NCBI RefSeq assembly: GCF_001676725.1
Contig: NZ_CP016172.1
Span: 4,030,001-4,094,000, forward strand
Length of the DNA stretch: 64,000 bases
Direction: 5' to 3'
From: Bordetella flabilis
GTDB lineage: Bacteria > Pseudomonadota > Gammaproteobacteria > Burkholderiales > Burkholderiaceae_B
This document shows positions 55,162 to 64,000 of the stretch, piece by piece (positions within the stretch are counted from its first letter, which is position 1; the number at the start of each line of letters is the position of its first letter). Both the position numbers and the translations under genes were made by a program. The notes beneath the pieces are model-generated. The model searched no databases, was not told where the DNA came from, and saw only the letters and a program-made list of their open reading frames with translations.

Positions 55162-56961
55162 TCAACGCCCCGCGAGCGGCGCCGTGCGGGCCAACAGCCA
55201 GTCCCGGGCGGCCTGCTGCACGTGCGGCAGGAGCCGTTCCCGTACCTGGGCGTGGTAGGCGTCCAGCCAGGCCACCTCGTCCGCGCGCAACAGCCCGGCC
55301 TCGATGCAGCGGGTATCGATCGGGCAGAGCGTCAGCGTCTCGAAAGCCAGGAATTCACCCAGCTCCGTCGCCTGCCAGGGACGGTTGCAGACCAGGTTCT
55401 CGATGCGTACCCCCCAGCGGCCCGGGCGATAGATGCCCGGCTCGTTGGATGTGATCATGCCGGGCTCCATGGCGGTATGGGGCGTCACCGGCGCGCGATG
55501 CGAAATCACCTGGGGCCCTTCATGAACGTTCATGAAATAGCCCACGCCGTGGCCGGTGCCGTGTCCGTATTCGGCGCCGCCCTCCCAGATGGGCGCGCGG
55601 GCGATGGCGTCCAGCATGGGCGACAGCACGCCGCGCGGAAACCGCGCCCGCGACAGCGCGATCATGCCCTTGAGCACCAGGGTGAAGTCGTGCTTCTGCG
55701 CCTCGCTGGGCGCCCCCACCGCCACAACGCGGGTAATGTCCGTCGTGCCGCCCTCGTACTGCCCGCCGGAGTCGATCAGCAGCAGCCCGTCGCCCTCGAT
55801 GGTGGCATGCGACTCGGCCGTGGCCCGGTAGTGCGGCATGGCGCCGTTGGCGTTGAAGGCCGCGATGGTGCCGAAGCTCAGGGACACAAAGCCCGGGCGC
55901 CGTGCGCGGGCGGCGGACAGCTTTTCATCGATGGTGAGTTCGGTGATCGTCTCGCGCCCCAGGGCGCCCTCGAACCAGGCGAAGAATTCGCACAGGGCCG
56001 CGCCGTCCTGCTCCATCACCGCCCGCACATGGACGAGTTCTGCGTCGGTCTTGCGCGATTTCGCCAGCGTGCTGGGGTTGATGCCCTCGATGCGGCGCGC
56101 CTGCGCCGGCAGGGCCGACTGCACGCCCACGGTGACGCGGGCGGGGTCCAGCAACACCGCGCTGTCGCCCGGCAGTGCCCCCAGGGCGGCCGCCAGCTCC
56201 TCGTACGGCCGCACCGCGACGCCATCCGCCGCCAGTACGGCGCGCAGGGCCGGATCGATCTTGCCCGTCGCCACGAACAGTTCCGCGCGGTCCAGGAGAA
56301 CCAGCGCGTGCGCCACGAAGACCGGGTTGTAGTCCACATCCGCGCCGCGCAGATTGAACAGCCATGCGACGTCGTCCAGGGTGCTGACCAAATGAGCGGT
56401 GGCGCCCTTGCCCTGCATGGCCTGGCGCACGCCCGCCAGCTTGTCGGCGCGGGCGACGCAGGCGTAAGGCGGCCGGTGCTCGCGCACCGGCGCGGCCGGC
56501 AACCCGGGGCGCTCGGGCCAGACCGCCTCCAGCAGGTCATGCCCGATGTCCAGGGCCGCGCCCGTGGTGGCCAGGGCCGCCGTGAGGGCCCGATGGCCGG
56601 CCATGGCCAGCACCTGCCCGTCGACGCCCACGCGGTCGCCTGGGCGCGCATGCGCCCCCAGCCATTCCGTATGGGGCAGTACGTCGGGACCACCGAGCTT
56701 CATCAACGTGATGCCGGTACCTGCCAGCTGTGCCTGCGCCTGGACCCAATAGCGGCTGTCGACCCACAAGCCGGCGAAATCGGCCGTCACGACCAGCGTG
56801 CCGACCGAACCCGTGAAGCCGGACAGCCACTGCCTGCCCTGCCAGCGCCCCGGCAGGTATTCCGACAGGTGCGGATCGGCCGACGGCACGATGTAGGCGG
56901 ACAGGCCGTGCGCGGCCATGGCCTGGCGCAAGGCGGCGATACGGGCATCGGGGTTCGACAT
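55162..56961 (-). CDS. Xaa-Pro aminopeptidase, M24 family
   Basis: A 599-residue aminopeptidase P with two N-terminal creatinase-like domains and the pita-bread catalytic domain. The dinuclear metal ligands are visible: LLIDSGGQYEGGTTDITR (two Asp), GHGTGHGVGYFMNVHEGP (His), ITSNEPGIYRPG (Glu) and RIENLV (Glu). It removes N-terminal residues ahead of proline. The start at 56961 opens MSNPDARIAALRQAMAAHGL; the longer open frame overlaps the M55 gene. The gap to the M55 gene upstream is 8 bp, so it is probably the last gene of the peptide array. Confidence 0.92.
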   Translation of the reverse strand: MSNPDARIAALRQAMAAHGLSAYIVPSADPHLSEYLPGRWQGRQWLSGFTGSVGTLVVTADFAGLWVDSRYWVQAQAQLAGTGITLMKLGGPDVLPHTEWLGAHARPGDRVGVDGQVLAMAGHRALTAALATTGAALDIGHDLLEAVWPERPGLPAAPVREHRPPYACVARADKLAGVRQAMQGKGATAHLVSTLDDVAWLFNLRGADVDYNPVFVAHALVLLDRAELFVATGKIDPALRAVLAADGVAVRPYEELAAALGALPGDSAVLLDPARVTVGVQSALPAQARRIEGINPSTLAKSRKTDAELVHVRAVMEQDGAALCEFFAWFEGALGRETITELTIDEKLSAARARRPGFVSLSFGTIAAFNANGAMPHYRATAESHATIEGDGLLLIDSGGQYEGGTTDITRVVAVGAPSEAQKHDFTLVLKGMIALSRARFPRGVLSPMLDAIARAPIWEGGAEYGHGTGHGVGYFMNVHEGPQVISHRAPVTPHTAMEPGMITSNEPGIYRPGRWGVRIENLVCNRPWQATELGEFLAFETLTLCPIDTRCIEAGLLRADEVAWLDAYHAQVRERLLPHVQQAARDWLLARTAPLAGR

Positions 56962-56969
56962 GGGGATCC

Positions 56970-57788
56970 TTAGCGCAACATGAATGACATGGCCGCCAGG
57001 CTGTTCAGCGTGCGCACCGCGTCGCGCATGCTGCCGGTCGTGAAGCGCAGCGTGACGCCGTCCACGCGTTCCAGCGCGGGCCAGGTGCAGAACAGGTCGG
57101 CCAGCGCCGAGTTCTGCGTCTGCAGCACGCATTCTATAGGCGGTTCGATACGCCAGGGCCGCAGCGAACCGACATTGCGCATCGCTTCGCGCGCCCCTTC
57201 ACGCAGGGCGGTACGCGCGGCCGCGGGCGAGAGGGACACGCCACTGCCCTGCCCCCGCGCGATCTTGGTCTGCACCCACACGGCGCCGGGAAACAGTTCG
57301 CGGGTCTCGCCGATGAAGACATCGTCGCCGCTGGCCAGCGCGACCGGCACGCCCAGTTCGCCCGCCACGGCCCCGTACAGGCCGGCCTCGCCCAGTTCCA
57401 TGCCATTGACGCGCACCTTGGCGAAGGAAAAACCATTGATGGTATGGGCCAGCACGCCACGGCCCTGGGCGCGCGAGTGGTAGCCGACCATGAAGACGGC
57501 GTCGCAAGTTTCCTCCAGGCCCCCCATCATCCCCAGGTAGCGCGGCTTGCCCAACACCAGGCGCGCGCGCTCGTCGATGCCGTCGGGCAAGAGGTTGCGA
57601 TAGCCGCCGTGCGAGTCGTTGACCAGTACATCGTCGGCGCCGCCTTCGAAGGCGCCCACCACGGCGGCGTTGGCCTCCCCGGTCATCCAGGCGCGCGCCC
57701 GCTCGTATTCCGGATTACCGGCGGTGACCTGCTGGGAATGGAAGACGCCCGCGACGCCTTCGATGTCGGTGGAAATGAGAATGCGCAT
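56970..57788 (-). CDS. M55 D-aminopeptidase, DppA-like
   Basis: 272 residues. M55 enzymes release N-terminal D-amino acids from peptides, in decameric rings. The zinc ligands of B. subtilis DppA are kept: Asp8 and Glu10 (STDIEG), His60 (NDSHGG), His104 (VGYHS) and a Glu near 134. The start at 57788 is the one at which the family begins. It lies between the P1 peptidase gene (97 bp upstream) and the aminopeptidase P gene. It may use D-Ala-containing wall peptides brought in by the importer. Confidence 0.92.
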   Translation of the reverse strand: MRILISTDIEGVAGVFHSQQVTAGNPEYERARAWMTGEANAAVVGAFEGGADDVLVNDSHGGYRNLLPDGIDERARLVLGKPRYLGMMGGLEETCDAVFMVGYHSRAQGRGVLAHTINGFSFAKVRVNGMELGEAGLYGAVAGELGVPVALASGDDVFIGETRELFPGAVWVQTKIARGQGSGVSLSPAAARTALREGAREAMRNVGSLRPWRIEPPIECVLQTQNSALADLFCTWPALERVDGVTLRFTTGSMRDAVRTLNSLAAMSFMLR

Positions 57789-57885
57789 GGGATGAGGGAT
57801 CGGATCCAGAGTGCGGTTTAGGGGAAAGCCGGCGGCACGGACAGCGAGCGCCTGGGCTGCGCGGGCTCGCCGTGGCGCCCGGGCG

Positions 57886-58992
57886 TCAAGGCGCGCGCGC
57901 CAGCCATTGGCGCCAGGCCGGAATGGCCTCGCGCAGGGCCAGACGCACATGGCCGTCGCGGCCGCCGACGGTATCGGCATGCCATAGGGCGTGCAGGATG
58001 GCCTGCTCGATGGCTTCGGCGGCCGCTTCGAACAATGGATCGATCCGCGTCTCGTGCAGCATGGCCATGGCCGGCATGGGACGTTCAGCCAGGTGCGGCA
58101 CCGTATAGGCAGTGGAAAAGGCCAGCGCGATATCGCCGCTGCCATGGCCGAAAACCGACCCGGTGCGGGCCAGCCCGGCGCCGGCGCGCAGCGACAGCCG
58201 GCGCAATTGCCGGGCGTCCAGCGGCGCGTCGGTGGCCAGCAGCAGGATGATCGATCCCTTTTCCGGGCTGCTGCCGTCATCGCCCGGCGGGAGGGCGCCC
58301 TGCCCACGCTCGTGCTCCAGCCAGCGGCCGAACGGCCGCCCGGTCACCGTGAGCAGCGGAAGACGGCCGAAATTGCAGAGCACCAGCGCGCCCACGGTCC
58401 ACGACAGCCCGTCCAGGGCCCGCGTCTGGCGCGACGCAGTGCCGATGCCGCCCTTGAACGAAAACGAGGACATGCCGCGGCCGGCCCCGACGGCGCCCTG
58501 CATGCAGTCGGCGCTGGCCGATCGCAGGGCCGCCACGTAATCGGCTTCGGTAACGGCCATGGCCTGGATGTCGTTCAGGTAGCCATCGTTGCACTCGAAC
58601 ACCAAGGGATTCACCGTCGGCCATGCGCGGCCAATCTCCGGATTGGCCGCAACGGCCTGCCGGATCTGCGCGTTCATGACCGTACCGACCGAGAACGTAT
58701 TGGTCAGCGCGATCGGCGTCTCCAGCACGCCCAATTCGTCGACCTGGACCAGGCCCACGCTCTTGCCGAATCCGTTGAGCACCGTCGCGGCGGCCGGCAC
58801 CTTGTCCCGGTAGACGTCGCCGCCGTGCGGCCGCACCACCGTGACGCCGGTCTGGACGGGGCCGGCGGCCAGGGTGTGGTGACCCACGGTCACGCCGCCG
58901 ACGTCGCATAAGCTATCGCGCGGACCGGCAGGCAGCACCCCTGCGCGCGGCGCGGCGCGGCCGCTGTCGGGCGATACATCCATGGTGCTCAC
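57886..58992 (-). CDS. P1-family (DmpA-like) aminopeptidase
   Basis: A 368-residue N-terminal-nucleophile hydrolase of the DmpA/BapA group, which cuts itself into two chains. The cleavage site is Gly-Ser in [20 protein letters not shown], giving Ser247 as nucleophile; [33 protein letters not shown] and [17 protein letters not shown] are typical. DmpA-type enzymes prefer D-Ala or beta-amino N-termini. It starts with GTG at 58992, overlapping the permease stop by 4 bp (GTGA); an ATG at 58983 is possible. Confidence 0.9.
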   Translation of the reverse strand: MSTMDVSPDSGRAAPRAGVLPAGPRDSLCDVGGVTVGHHTLAAGPVQTGVTVVRPHGGDVYRDKVPAAATVLNGFGKSVGLVQVDELGVLETPIALTNTFSVGTVMNAQIRQAVAANPEIGRAWPTVNPLVFECNDGYLNDIQAMAVTEADYVAALRSASADCMQGAVGAGRGMSSFSFKGGIGTASRQTRALDGLSWTVGALVLCNFGRLPLLTVTGRPFGRWLEHERGQGALPPGDDGSSPEKGSIILLLATDAPLDARQLRRLSLRAGAGLARTGSVFGHGSGDIALAFSTAYTVPHLAERPMPAMAMLHETRIDPLFEAAAEAIEQAILHALWHADTVGGRDGHVRLALREAIPAWRQWLARAP

Positions 58993-59894
58993 CGCCGGTC
59001 GATCTTGGGATCCAGCGCGTCGCGCAGGCCGTCACCCAGCAGGTTGAAGGCCAGCACCGTCAGGAAGATCGCCAGGGCCGGGAAGACGGCGATATGCGGC
59101 GATGTGACCATGTCGGCGCGCGCCTCGCTCAGCATGGCGCCCCACTCCGGCGTGGGCGGCTGGGCCCCCATGCCCAGGAAGGACAGGCTGGCCGCGGTGA
59201 TGATGGACGTTCCGATGCGCATCGTGCCGTAGACGACGATGGGCGAAATGGTTCCCGGCAGGATGTGGCGCGTGATGATGGTCCAATCGGAGGCGCCGAT
59301 GCTGCGCACCGCTTCCACATAGGTCATGTGCTTGATGGACAGGGTGTTGCCCCGCACCAGGCGTGCGAAGGCGGGCACGCTGAAGACCGCCACCGCCACC
59401 ACCACATTCGCCATGCTGGAGCCCAGGATGGCCACCACGCCGATCGCCAGCAGCATGCCGGGAAAGGCCAGCAGCACATCGGAGATGCGCATGGTGACCC
59501 GCTCCCACCAGCCTTCGTAATAGCCGGCCATCAGGCCCATGAAGGTGCCGACGATGGCGCCCAGCGCCACCGACACGAAGCCGGCGACCAGCGAGATGCG
59601 GGCTCCCATCAGGATGCGGCTGAAGATATCGCGGCCCAGGGAATCAACCCCGAGCCAGTGCGTCAGCGAGGGGCCGGCATTCAGGTTGTCGTAGTCGAAG
59701 AAATTTTCCGCATCGAAGGGCGCGATCCAGGGCGCCAGCACCGCGACCAGGACGAGCAGCAGGACGAAGACGCCCGCCGCGACCGCCAGATGCTGCTTCT
59801 TGAACTTGCGCCAGAACTCGCTGAAGGGCGTGCGGACATCGTCGGCGCGCGCGGGCGCGCCGGAGAGGGAGGCTGTAGTGTCGAGTTGCGTCAT
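58989..59894 (-). CDS. gsiD: Peptide ABC importer permease, GsiD/DppC type
   Basis: A 301-residue inner-membrane protein with about six spans. A basic N-terminus and first span ([20 protein letters not shown]) precede the EAA loop region [20 protein letters not shown], which contacts the ATPases. Length fits GsiD (303). It follows the GsiC-like gene by 7 bp and its stop overlaps the P1 peptidase start. Confidence 0.9.
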   Translation of the reverse strand: MTQLDTTASLSGAPARADDVRTPFSEFWRKFKKQHLAVAAGVFVLLLVLVAVLAPWIAPFDAENFFDYDNLNAGPSLTHWLGVDSLGRDIFSRILMGARISLVAGFVSVALGAIVGTFMGLMAGYYEGWWERVTMRISDVLLAFPGMLLAIGVVAILGSSMANVVVAVAVFSVPAFARLVRGNTLSIKHMTYVEAVRSIGASDWTIITRHILPGTISPIVVYGTMRIGTSIITAASLSFLGMGAQPPTPEWGAMLSEARADMVTSPHIAVFPALAIFLTVLAFNLLGDGLRDALDPKIDRR

Positions 59895-59901
59895 GGCCGC
59901 C

Positions 59902-60822
59902 TCACTTGTACCGGATGCTGGGGTTGATCACGCCGTACAGCACGTCGACCACCAGGTTGATCACGATGAACTCCAGGGAAAACAACAGCACCAATCCCTG
60001 GATGACCGGATAGTCGCGCTGCGTGACGGCGTCCACCAGCAGCCGGCCCAGGCCGGGCCAGCTGAACACGGTTTCGACCACGATGGACCCGCCCAGCAGG
60101 AAGCCGAACTGCAGGCCCATCATGGTGACCACGGGGATCAGCGCGTTGCGCAGGGTGTGCTTGGTGATGACCAGCGATTCCGCCAGGCCCTTGGCGCGCG
60201 CGGTGCGCACGAAGTCCTCCTGGATCACCTCGACGAAGGACGAACGCGTGAACCGCGCCATGACGGCGGCCACGGCGGCGCCCAGCGTGATCGACGGCAG
60301 CACGTAATGCTTCCAGCTGGAAGCGCCCACGGTCGGCAGCCAGCCCAGGTTCACGGAGAATATCTGCATCAGCATCATCCCCAGCGCGAAGGCCGGGAAG
60401 GAAATGCCGGAGACGGCCAGCGTCATGCCCAGGCGGTCGGGCCAGCGATTGCGCCACACCGCGGAGGCCACGCCGATGATCATGCCGAAAAGCACCGACC
60501 AGACCATGCTGGTCAGCGTCAGCAACAGCGTGGGCACGAAGCGGTCCGCGATCTCGGTGCTGACCGGGCGCTTGCTGCGCAACGATACGCCGAGGTCGCC
60601 TTGCAGCATGTTGCCGAAATAGCGCACGAACTGCTGGGGCAGCGGCAGGTCCAGCCCCAGCTCGCGGCGCACCAGCTCGACGGTCTGCTCATCGGCTTCC
60701 GGGCCGGCGGCCAGGCGCGCCGGGTCGCCGGGAAGCATATGGACGAACAGGAACACCACCGCGGCGACCAGCAGCAGCGTGGGGATCATGCCCAGGAGGC
60801 GTTTGACGATATAGGTCAGCAT
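59902..60822 (-). CDS. gsiC: Peptide ABC importer permease, GsiC/DppB type
   Basis: 306 residues, the length of E. coli GsiC. It opens [20 protein letters not shown], then has [14 protein letters not shown] and the EAA loop [19 protein letters not shown]. It forms the channel with the GsiD-like partner. The start at 60822 was chosen as the family start. The binding-protein gene ends 93 bp upstream. Confidence 0.92.
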   Translation of the reverse strand: MLTYIVKRLLGMIPTLLLVAAVVFLFVHMLPGDPARLAAGPEADEQTVELVRRELGLDLPLPQQFVRYFGNMLQGDLGVSLRSKRPVSTEIADRFVPTLLLTLTSMVWSVLFGMIIGVASAVWRNRWPDRLGMTLAVSGISFPAFALGMMLMQIFSVNLGWLPTVGASSWKHYVLPSITLGAAVAAVMARFTRSSFVEVIQEDFVRTARAKGLAESLVITKHTLRNALIPVVTMMGLQFGFLLGGSIVVETVFSWPGLGRLLVDAVTQRDYPVIQGLVLLFSLEFIVINLVVDVLYGVINPSIRYK

Positions 60823-60915
60823 TTGGATTCCTGCGTGCGGTCGCGTGGCGGCCGCACGGACATGCAATGAAACCGGCGCGCCGCGGTCGCCCCGCGGCGC
60901 GCCTTGTCCAAGCGT

Positions 60916-62472
60916 TTACTGCTTCAGATCGACGTCGCCGAACCAGAAGCTGGTATCGGGCATCACATACACGCCGCTCAGGTTCTTCGTCTTCAGGTAG
61001 ACATTGCCCTGCGTGACGAGGAAAGCCCAGGGCGCGTCATTCCAGATGGTTTGCTGGGCGTCCTTGTACAGCGCGGTCTTCTCTTCCTTACTGGTGGTGG
61101 CCAGGGCCTTCTTGATGTCCTCATCCACCTTCGGGTTCGAGTAGTAGGCCGTGTTGTTCAACTGCGGCGGGAACGCGTCCGTGGCCAGCAGCGGACGCAG
61201 GCCCCAGTCGGCCTCGCCCGTGGACGACGACCAGCCCGCGTAGTACATGCGGACCTTGGCGTCTTCCGGCTTCTGCACCTGCTGCACGCGCTGGACGCGC
61301 TGGCCGGATTCCAGCACCTCGACCGATACCTTGATGCCGACCTGCGCCAGCTGCTGCTGCAGGAACTGGACGACCTTCACCGAGGTACCGTCGTTATACG
61401 CCGACCACAGCGTGCTTTCGAAGCCATTGGGATAGCCGGCTTCCTTCAGCAGCTCGCGCGCCTTCTTGGGGTCGTAGGGCCAGCCCTTGTCGGCGATCTT
61501 GTAGGCATACTCCACGCCCTGCGGAATCACGCCGGTGGAAACGTCGGCATAGCCGGCATACGCAACCTTGGTCAATGCCTGCTTGTTGATGGCATAGTTG
61601 ATGGCCTGGCGCACCTTCGGATTATCGAAGGGCTTCTGCATCGTGTTCATCGACATGTAGCGCGCCATGATCGAGTTCTTGCGGTCGACCACATCGATCT
61701 TGTCGTTCTTCGCCAGGCTGGCGGCCTGCTCATAGGGCACCGGGAAGGCGAACTGCGCTTCGCCGGTCTGCACGACCGCGGCGCGGGTGTTGTTGTCCGT
61801 GACCGTGCGGAAGGTCAGCGTATCGACCTTCGGATAGCCCTTCTTCCAATAGCCGTCGAACTTCTTGACCTTCAGGTATTCGGCAGGCTTCCACTCGACG
61901 AATTCGAACGGCCCCGTGCCGACCGGGTGAAAGCCGATGTCCTTGCCCCACTTCTGCAGCGCGGCGGGGGAGATCATCATGGCGGCCGGATGCGCCAGCG
62001 CATTGATGAAGGCCGAGAACGGGCGCTTCAGCGTAATGCGGACGGTATAGGGGTCGACCACCTCGGTCTTGTCGACCTGGTTGAACTGGGTGTAGCGGGT
62101 CAGGCGGTTCGCCGGGTTGGAGACGCGATCGAAGTTGACCTTGACGGCATCGGCGGTGAAGTCCGTGCCGTCCTGGAACTTGACGCCCTGGCGCAGCTTG
62201 ATGGTGTACACCAGCCCGTCGGGGCTGACTTCATAGCCGGTGGCCAGCAAGGGCTGGATCTTCAGGTCCTTGTCGAACTCGAAGAGACCTTCGTAATAGG
62301 CCTTGCCGGCCGCCTGGTTCAGGGTGCTGTTGGTGTTGTAGGGGTCGAGCGTTTCCAGCGCGATAGCAACGGCGAAGGTCACGTCCTTGCTGGCATGGGC
62401 CAGCGGCGACGCGGCCACCCCGAAGGCCAGCGCGGCGGCGGCCATGAGGCGGGTGGGGCGCAATGTTTTCAT
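60916..62472 (-). CDS. gsiB: Peptide/glutathione-binding periplasmic protein, GsiB type
   Basis: 518 residues. The signal peptide (MKTLRPTRLMAAAALAFGVA to a cut near AHA-SKDV) is followed by the extended DppA/OppA-type binding fold: FAVAIALETLDPYNTNSTLN, GLVYTIKLRQGVKFQDGTDF and GYADVSTGVIPQGVEYAY. Size and sequence fit GsiB, the glutathione-binding protein, but related proteins bind dipeptides, so the ligand is not fixed. AGGAG lies ahead of the ATG at 62472. Confidence 0.88.
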   Translation of the reverse strand: MKTLRPTRLMAAAALAFGVAASPLAHASKDVTFAVAIALETLDPYNTNSTLNQAAGKAYYEGLFEFDKDLKIQPLLATGYEVSPDGLVYTIKLRQGVKFQDGTDFTADAVKVNFDRVSNPANRLTRYTQFNQVDKTEVVDPYTVRITLKRPFSAFINALAHPAAMMISPAALQKWGKDIGFHPVGTGPFEFVEWKPAEYLKVKKFDGYWKKGYPKVDTLTFRTVTDNNTRAAVVQTGEAQFAFPVPYEQAASLAKNDKIDVVDRKNSIMARYMSMNTMQKPFDNPKVRQAINYAINKQALTKVAYAGYADVSTGVIPQGVEYAYKIADKGWPYDPKKARELLKEAGYPNGFESTLWSAYNDGTSVKVVQFLQQQLAQVGIKVSVEVLESGQRVQRVQQVQKPEDAKVRMYYAGWSSSTGEADWGLRPLLATDAFPPQLNNTAYYSNPKVDEDIKKALATTSKEEKTALYKDAQQTIWNDAPWAFLVTQGNVYLKTKNLSGVYVMPDTSFWFGDVDLKQ

Positions 62473-62540
62473 GTGATGCACTCCTGTGTGAATGGAGGGT
62501 GGTGGAAAAAGGCGGAGCGGGGTGTCACGAACGAAGCAGG

Positions 62541-64000
62541 TCAATACGCCCCGCCCACGGCGTGGCGCGCGACGAAATGCCCTGGCCCGACATTGATCAG
62601 CGGGGCAACGATGGGCTCGTCGCCCGGCTTGCGTATCGGACTGGGCAGCTCTTCGGTGGACAGCGTGCGCTTCAAGTGGCGCCGGGCCGGATCGGCGATG
62701 GGCACTGCCGCCATGAGCTTGCGGGTGTACGGGTGCTGCGGATTCTCGAAGATCGCGCGGCGCGGGCCGATCTCGACGATCTGCCCCAGATACATCACCG
62801 CGACCCGGTGGCTGATGCGTTCGACCACCGCCATATCGTGCGAGATGAAGAGGAAAGCAATGCCCAGGTCACGCTGCAGGTCGATCAGCAGATTGATGAT
62901 CTGGGCCTGGATGGACACATCCAGGGCGGACACCGACTCGTCGGCGATAACCACCTTGGGATTGAGCGCCAGCGCCCGCGCGATGCAAATGCGCTGGCGC
63001 TGTCCGCCCGAGAATTCATGCGGATAGCGGCGCGCCATCTCGGGCGGCAGGCCGACGCGTTCCAGCAGCTCGGCGACACGGCGTTCCGCCGCCTGTCCCT
63101 TGGCCACGCCGTGCACCAATAGCGGCTCCATGATGGAAAAGCCCACCGTCACGCGGGGATCCAGGGACGCGAACGGGTCCTGGAACACGAACTGGATGTC
63201 GCGGCGCAGGCTCTGCAGCTCGGCGCGCTGCAGCTTGCCGATATCGCGCCCTTCCAGCAGGATGCTGCCACCCTGGCTTTCGGTCAGGCGCAGCAGGGAA
63301 CGGCCGGTGGTCGACTTGCCGCACCCCGACTCGCCTACCAGCGCCAGGGTTTCGCCGGGGAAAAGGTCGAAGCTGACCTTCTCCACCGCGTGAACCCTGC
63401 CGCGCACGCGGCTGAGGATGCCGCCGCGCAGGTCGAAACGGGTTACCAGGTCGCGCACGCGCAGGATGGGTTCGCCACTGGCGTAGGGCGCTTGCCTGGC
63501 TTCGCCCGCCGGCGCGGCGGACGAGTTGCCTGTACCGGCGGCGGCCGATACGGCGGGCGTCCCGCCGTCCGTGGACGCCGGCTCGGCGGTCTTCGCATCG
63601 TCGACCCGCACCAGCGAGAACCGCTCGGGCAGGTCGGTGCCCTGCATCGAGCCCAGCCGCGGTACGGCCGACAACAAGGCTTGTGTATAAACGTGCTGCG
63701 GCGCCCCGAATATCTGGGTCGACGGCCCTTCCTCGACCTTGTCGCCGCGATACATCACCAGCACGCGATCGGCCACTTCCGCCACGACGCCCATGTCGTG
63801 CGTGATGAAGATCACGCCCATATTCATCTCGTCCTGCAACGCGCGGATCAATTGCAGGATCTGGGCCTGGATGGTCACATCCAGCGCCGTAGTCGGTTCA
63901 TCCGCGATCAACAGGGCCGGCTTGCATGCCAGCGCCATGGCGATCATGACGCGCTGGCGCATCCCGCCGGACAACTGGTGCGGATAGCGGCCCATGATGG
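62541..64000 (-). CDS. gsiA: Peptide ABC importer dual ATPase, GsiA type, C-terminal part
   Basis: Cut at the right edge; at least 485 C-terminal codons are in the window. It holds the end of the first nucleotide-binding domain (signature [12 protein letters not shown], Walker [14 protein letters not shown], switch His ITHD), a Thr/Ala/Ser-rich linker, and the entire second domain (Walker [10 protein letters not shown], signature FSGGQRQRI, Walker [13 protein letters not shown]). Two fused ATPases are the mark of GsiA. The first Walker A lies outside the window. Confidence 0.9.
   Translation of the reverse strand, partial: IMGRYPHQLSGGMRQRVMIAMALACKPALLIADEPTTALDVTIQAQILQLIRALQDEMNMGVIFITHDMGVVAEVADRVLVMYRGDKVEEGPSTQIFGAPQHVYTQALLSAVPRLGSMQGTDLPERFSLVRVDDAKTAEPASTDGGTPAVSAAAGTGNSSAAPAGEARQAPYASGEPILRVRDLVTRFDLRGGILSRVRGRVHAVEKVSFDLFPGETLALVGESGCGKSTTGRSLLRLTESQGGSILLEGRDIGKLQRAELQSLRRDIQFVFQDPFASLDPRVTVGFSIMEPLLVHGVAKGQAAERRVAELLERVGLPPEMARRYPHEFSGGQRQRICIARALALNPKVVIADESVSALDVSIQAQIINLLIDLQRDLGIAFLFISHDMAVVERISHRVAVMYLGQIVEIGPRRAIFENPQHPYTRKLMAAVPIADPARRHLKRTLSTEELPSPIRKPGDEPIVAPLINVGPGHFVARHAVGGAY

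Overview
The window is GC-rich bacterial DNA packed with genes. It is almost certainly a chromosomal segment of a betaproteobacterium in the Alcaligenaceae, most like Bordetella or Achromobacter. The clues are the pdxJ-acpS-nagZ and pyrG-kdsA-eno-ftsB blocks, two Bug/TctC-type periplasmic binding proteins (a family greatly expanded in this group), a malonate (mat) cluster with a Bug protein, and Hsp33, LptE and HolA of betaproteobacterial type. The assignment rests on protein families and gene order only; no database was searched. I saw no rRNA, tRNA, insertion sequence, prophage or CRISPR array.

Layout. 1-2.5 kb: nagZ (cut by the window edge), acpS, pdxJ and an orphan regulator whose receiver domain has lost its phospho-acceptor. 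2.6-6.5 kb: an ABC importer of the ABC_sub_bind type whose last cistron is a patatin-like phospholipase. 6.7-13.9 kb: an aldo/keto reductase, then a malonate cluster on the minus strand (GntR regulator, malonyl-CoA decarboxylase, crotonase-like protein, malonyl-CoA synthetase, Bug protein). 13.9-17.8 kb: spermidine-synthase-like methyltransferase, thiolase, two-repeat tautomerase, cyclopropane fatty acid synthase. 17.9-21.8 kb: Bcr/CflA exporter, rpmB-rpmG with a long structured leader, and an orphan Leu/Ile/Val-type binding protein with a disordered tail. 21.9-28.5 kb: an aldehyde dehydrogenase divergent from a Bug protein and amidohydrolase, then gntR, ohrR, ohr and small stress-type genes.

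28.9-38.2 kb: MFS transporter, then leuS-lptE-holA-proA, hemJ-like and rlmL-like housekeeping genes. 38.2-42 kb: pxpBC without pxpA, a tiny regulated gene with its own promoter and terminator, an RDD membrane protein and a YddG-like exporter. 42-46.4 kb: UDP-diacylglucosamine pyrophosphohydrolase-like enzyme, acyl-CoA synthetase, gamma carbonic anhydrase, Hsp33. 46.4-50.6 kb looks accessory: an orphan TadE-like protein and two secreted seven-repeat YVTN beta-propeller/TIG proteins. 50.8-55 kb: pyrG-kdsA-eno-ftsB. 55-64 kb: a peptide-salvage array in which a Gsi/Dpp-type ABC importer is followed, often with overlapping or nearly touching genes, by a P1 aminopeptidase, an M55 D-aminopeptidase and an M24 aminopeptidase P.

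The most promising undescribed signals are regulatory: paired GGGTTAWCCC palindromes on the promoter of a 59-residue protein, GntR-type operators at 13.87 and 23.81 kb, matched OhrR boxes, and the rpmB leader. At the protein level they are the patatin-ABC operon and the peptide-uptake/three-peptidase array.
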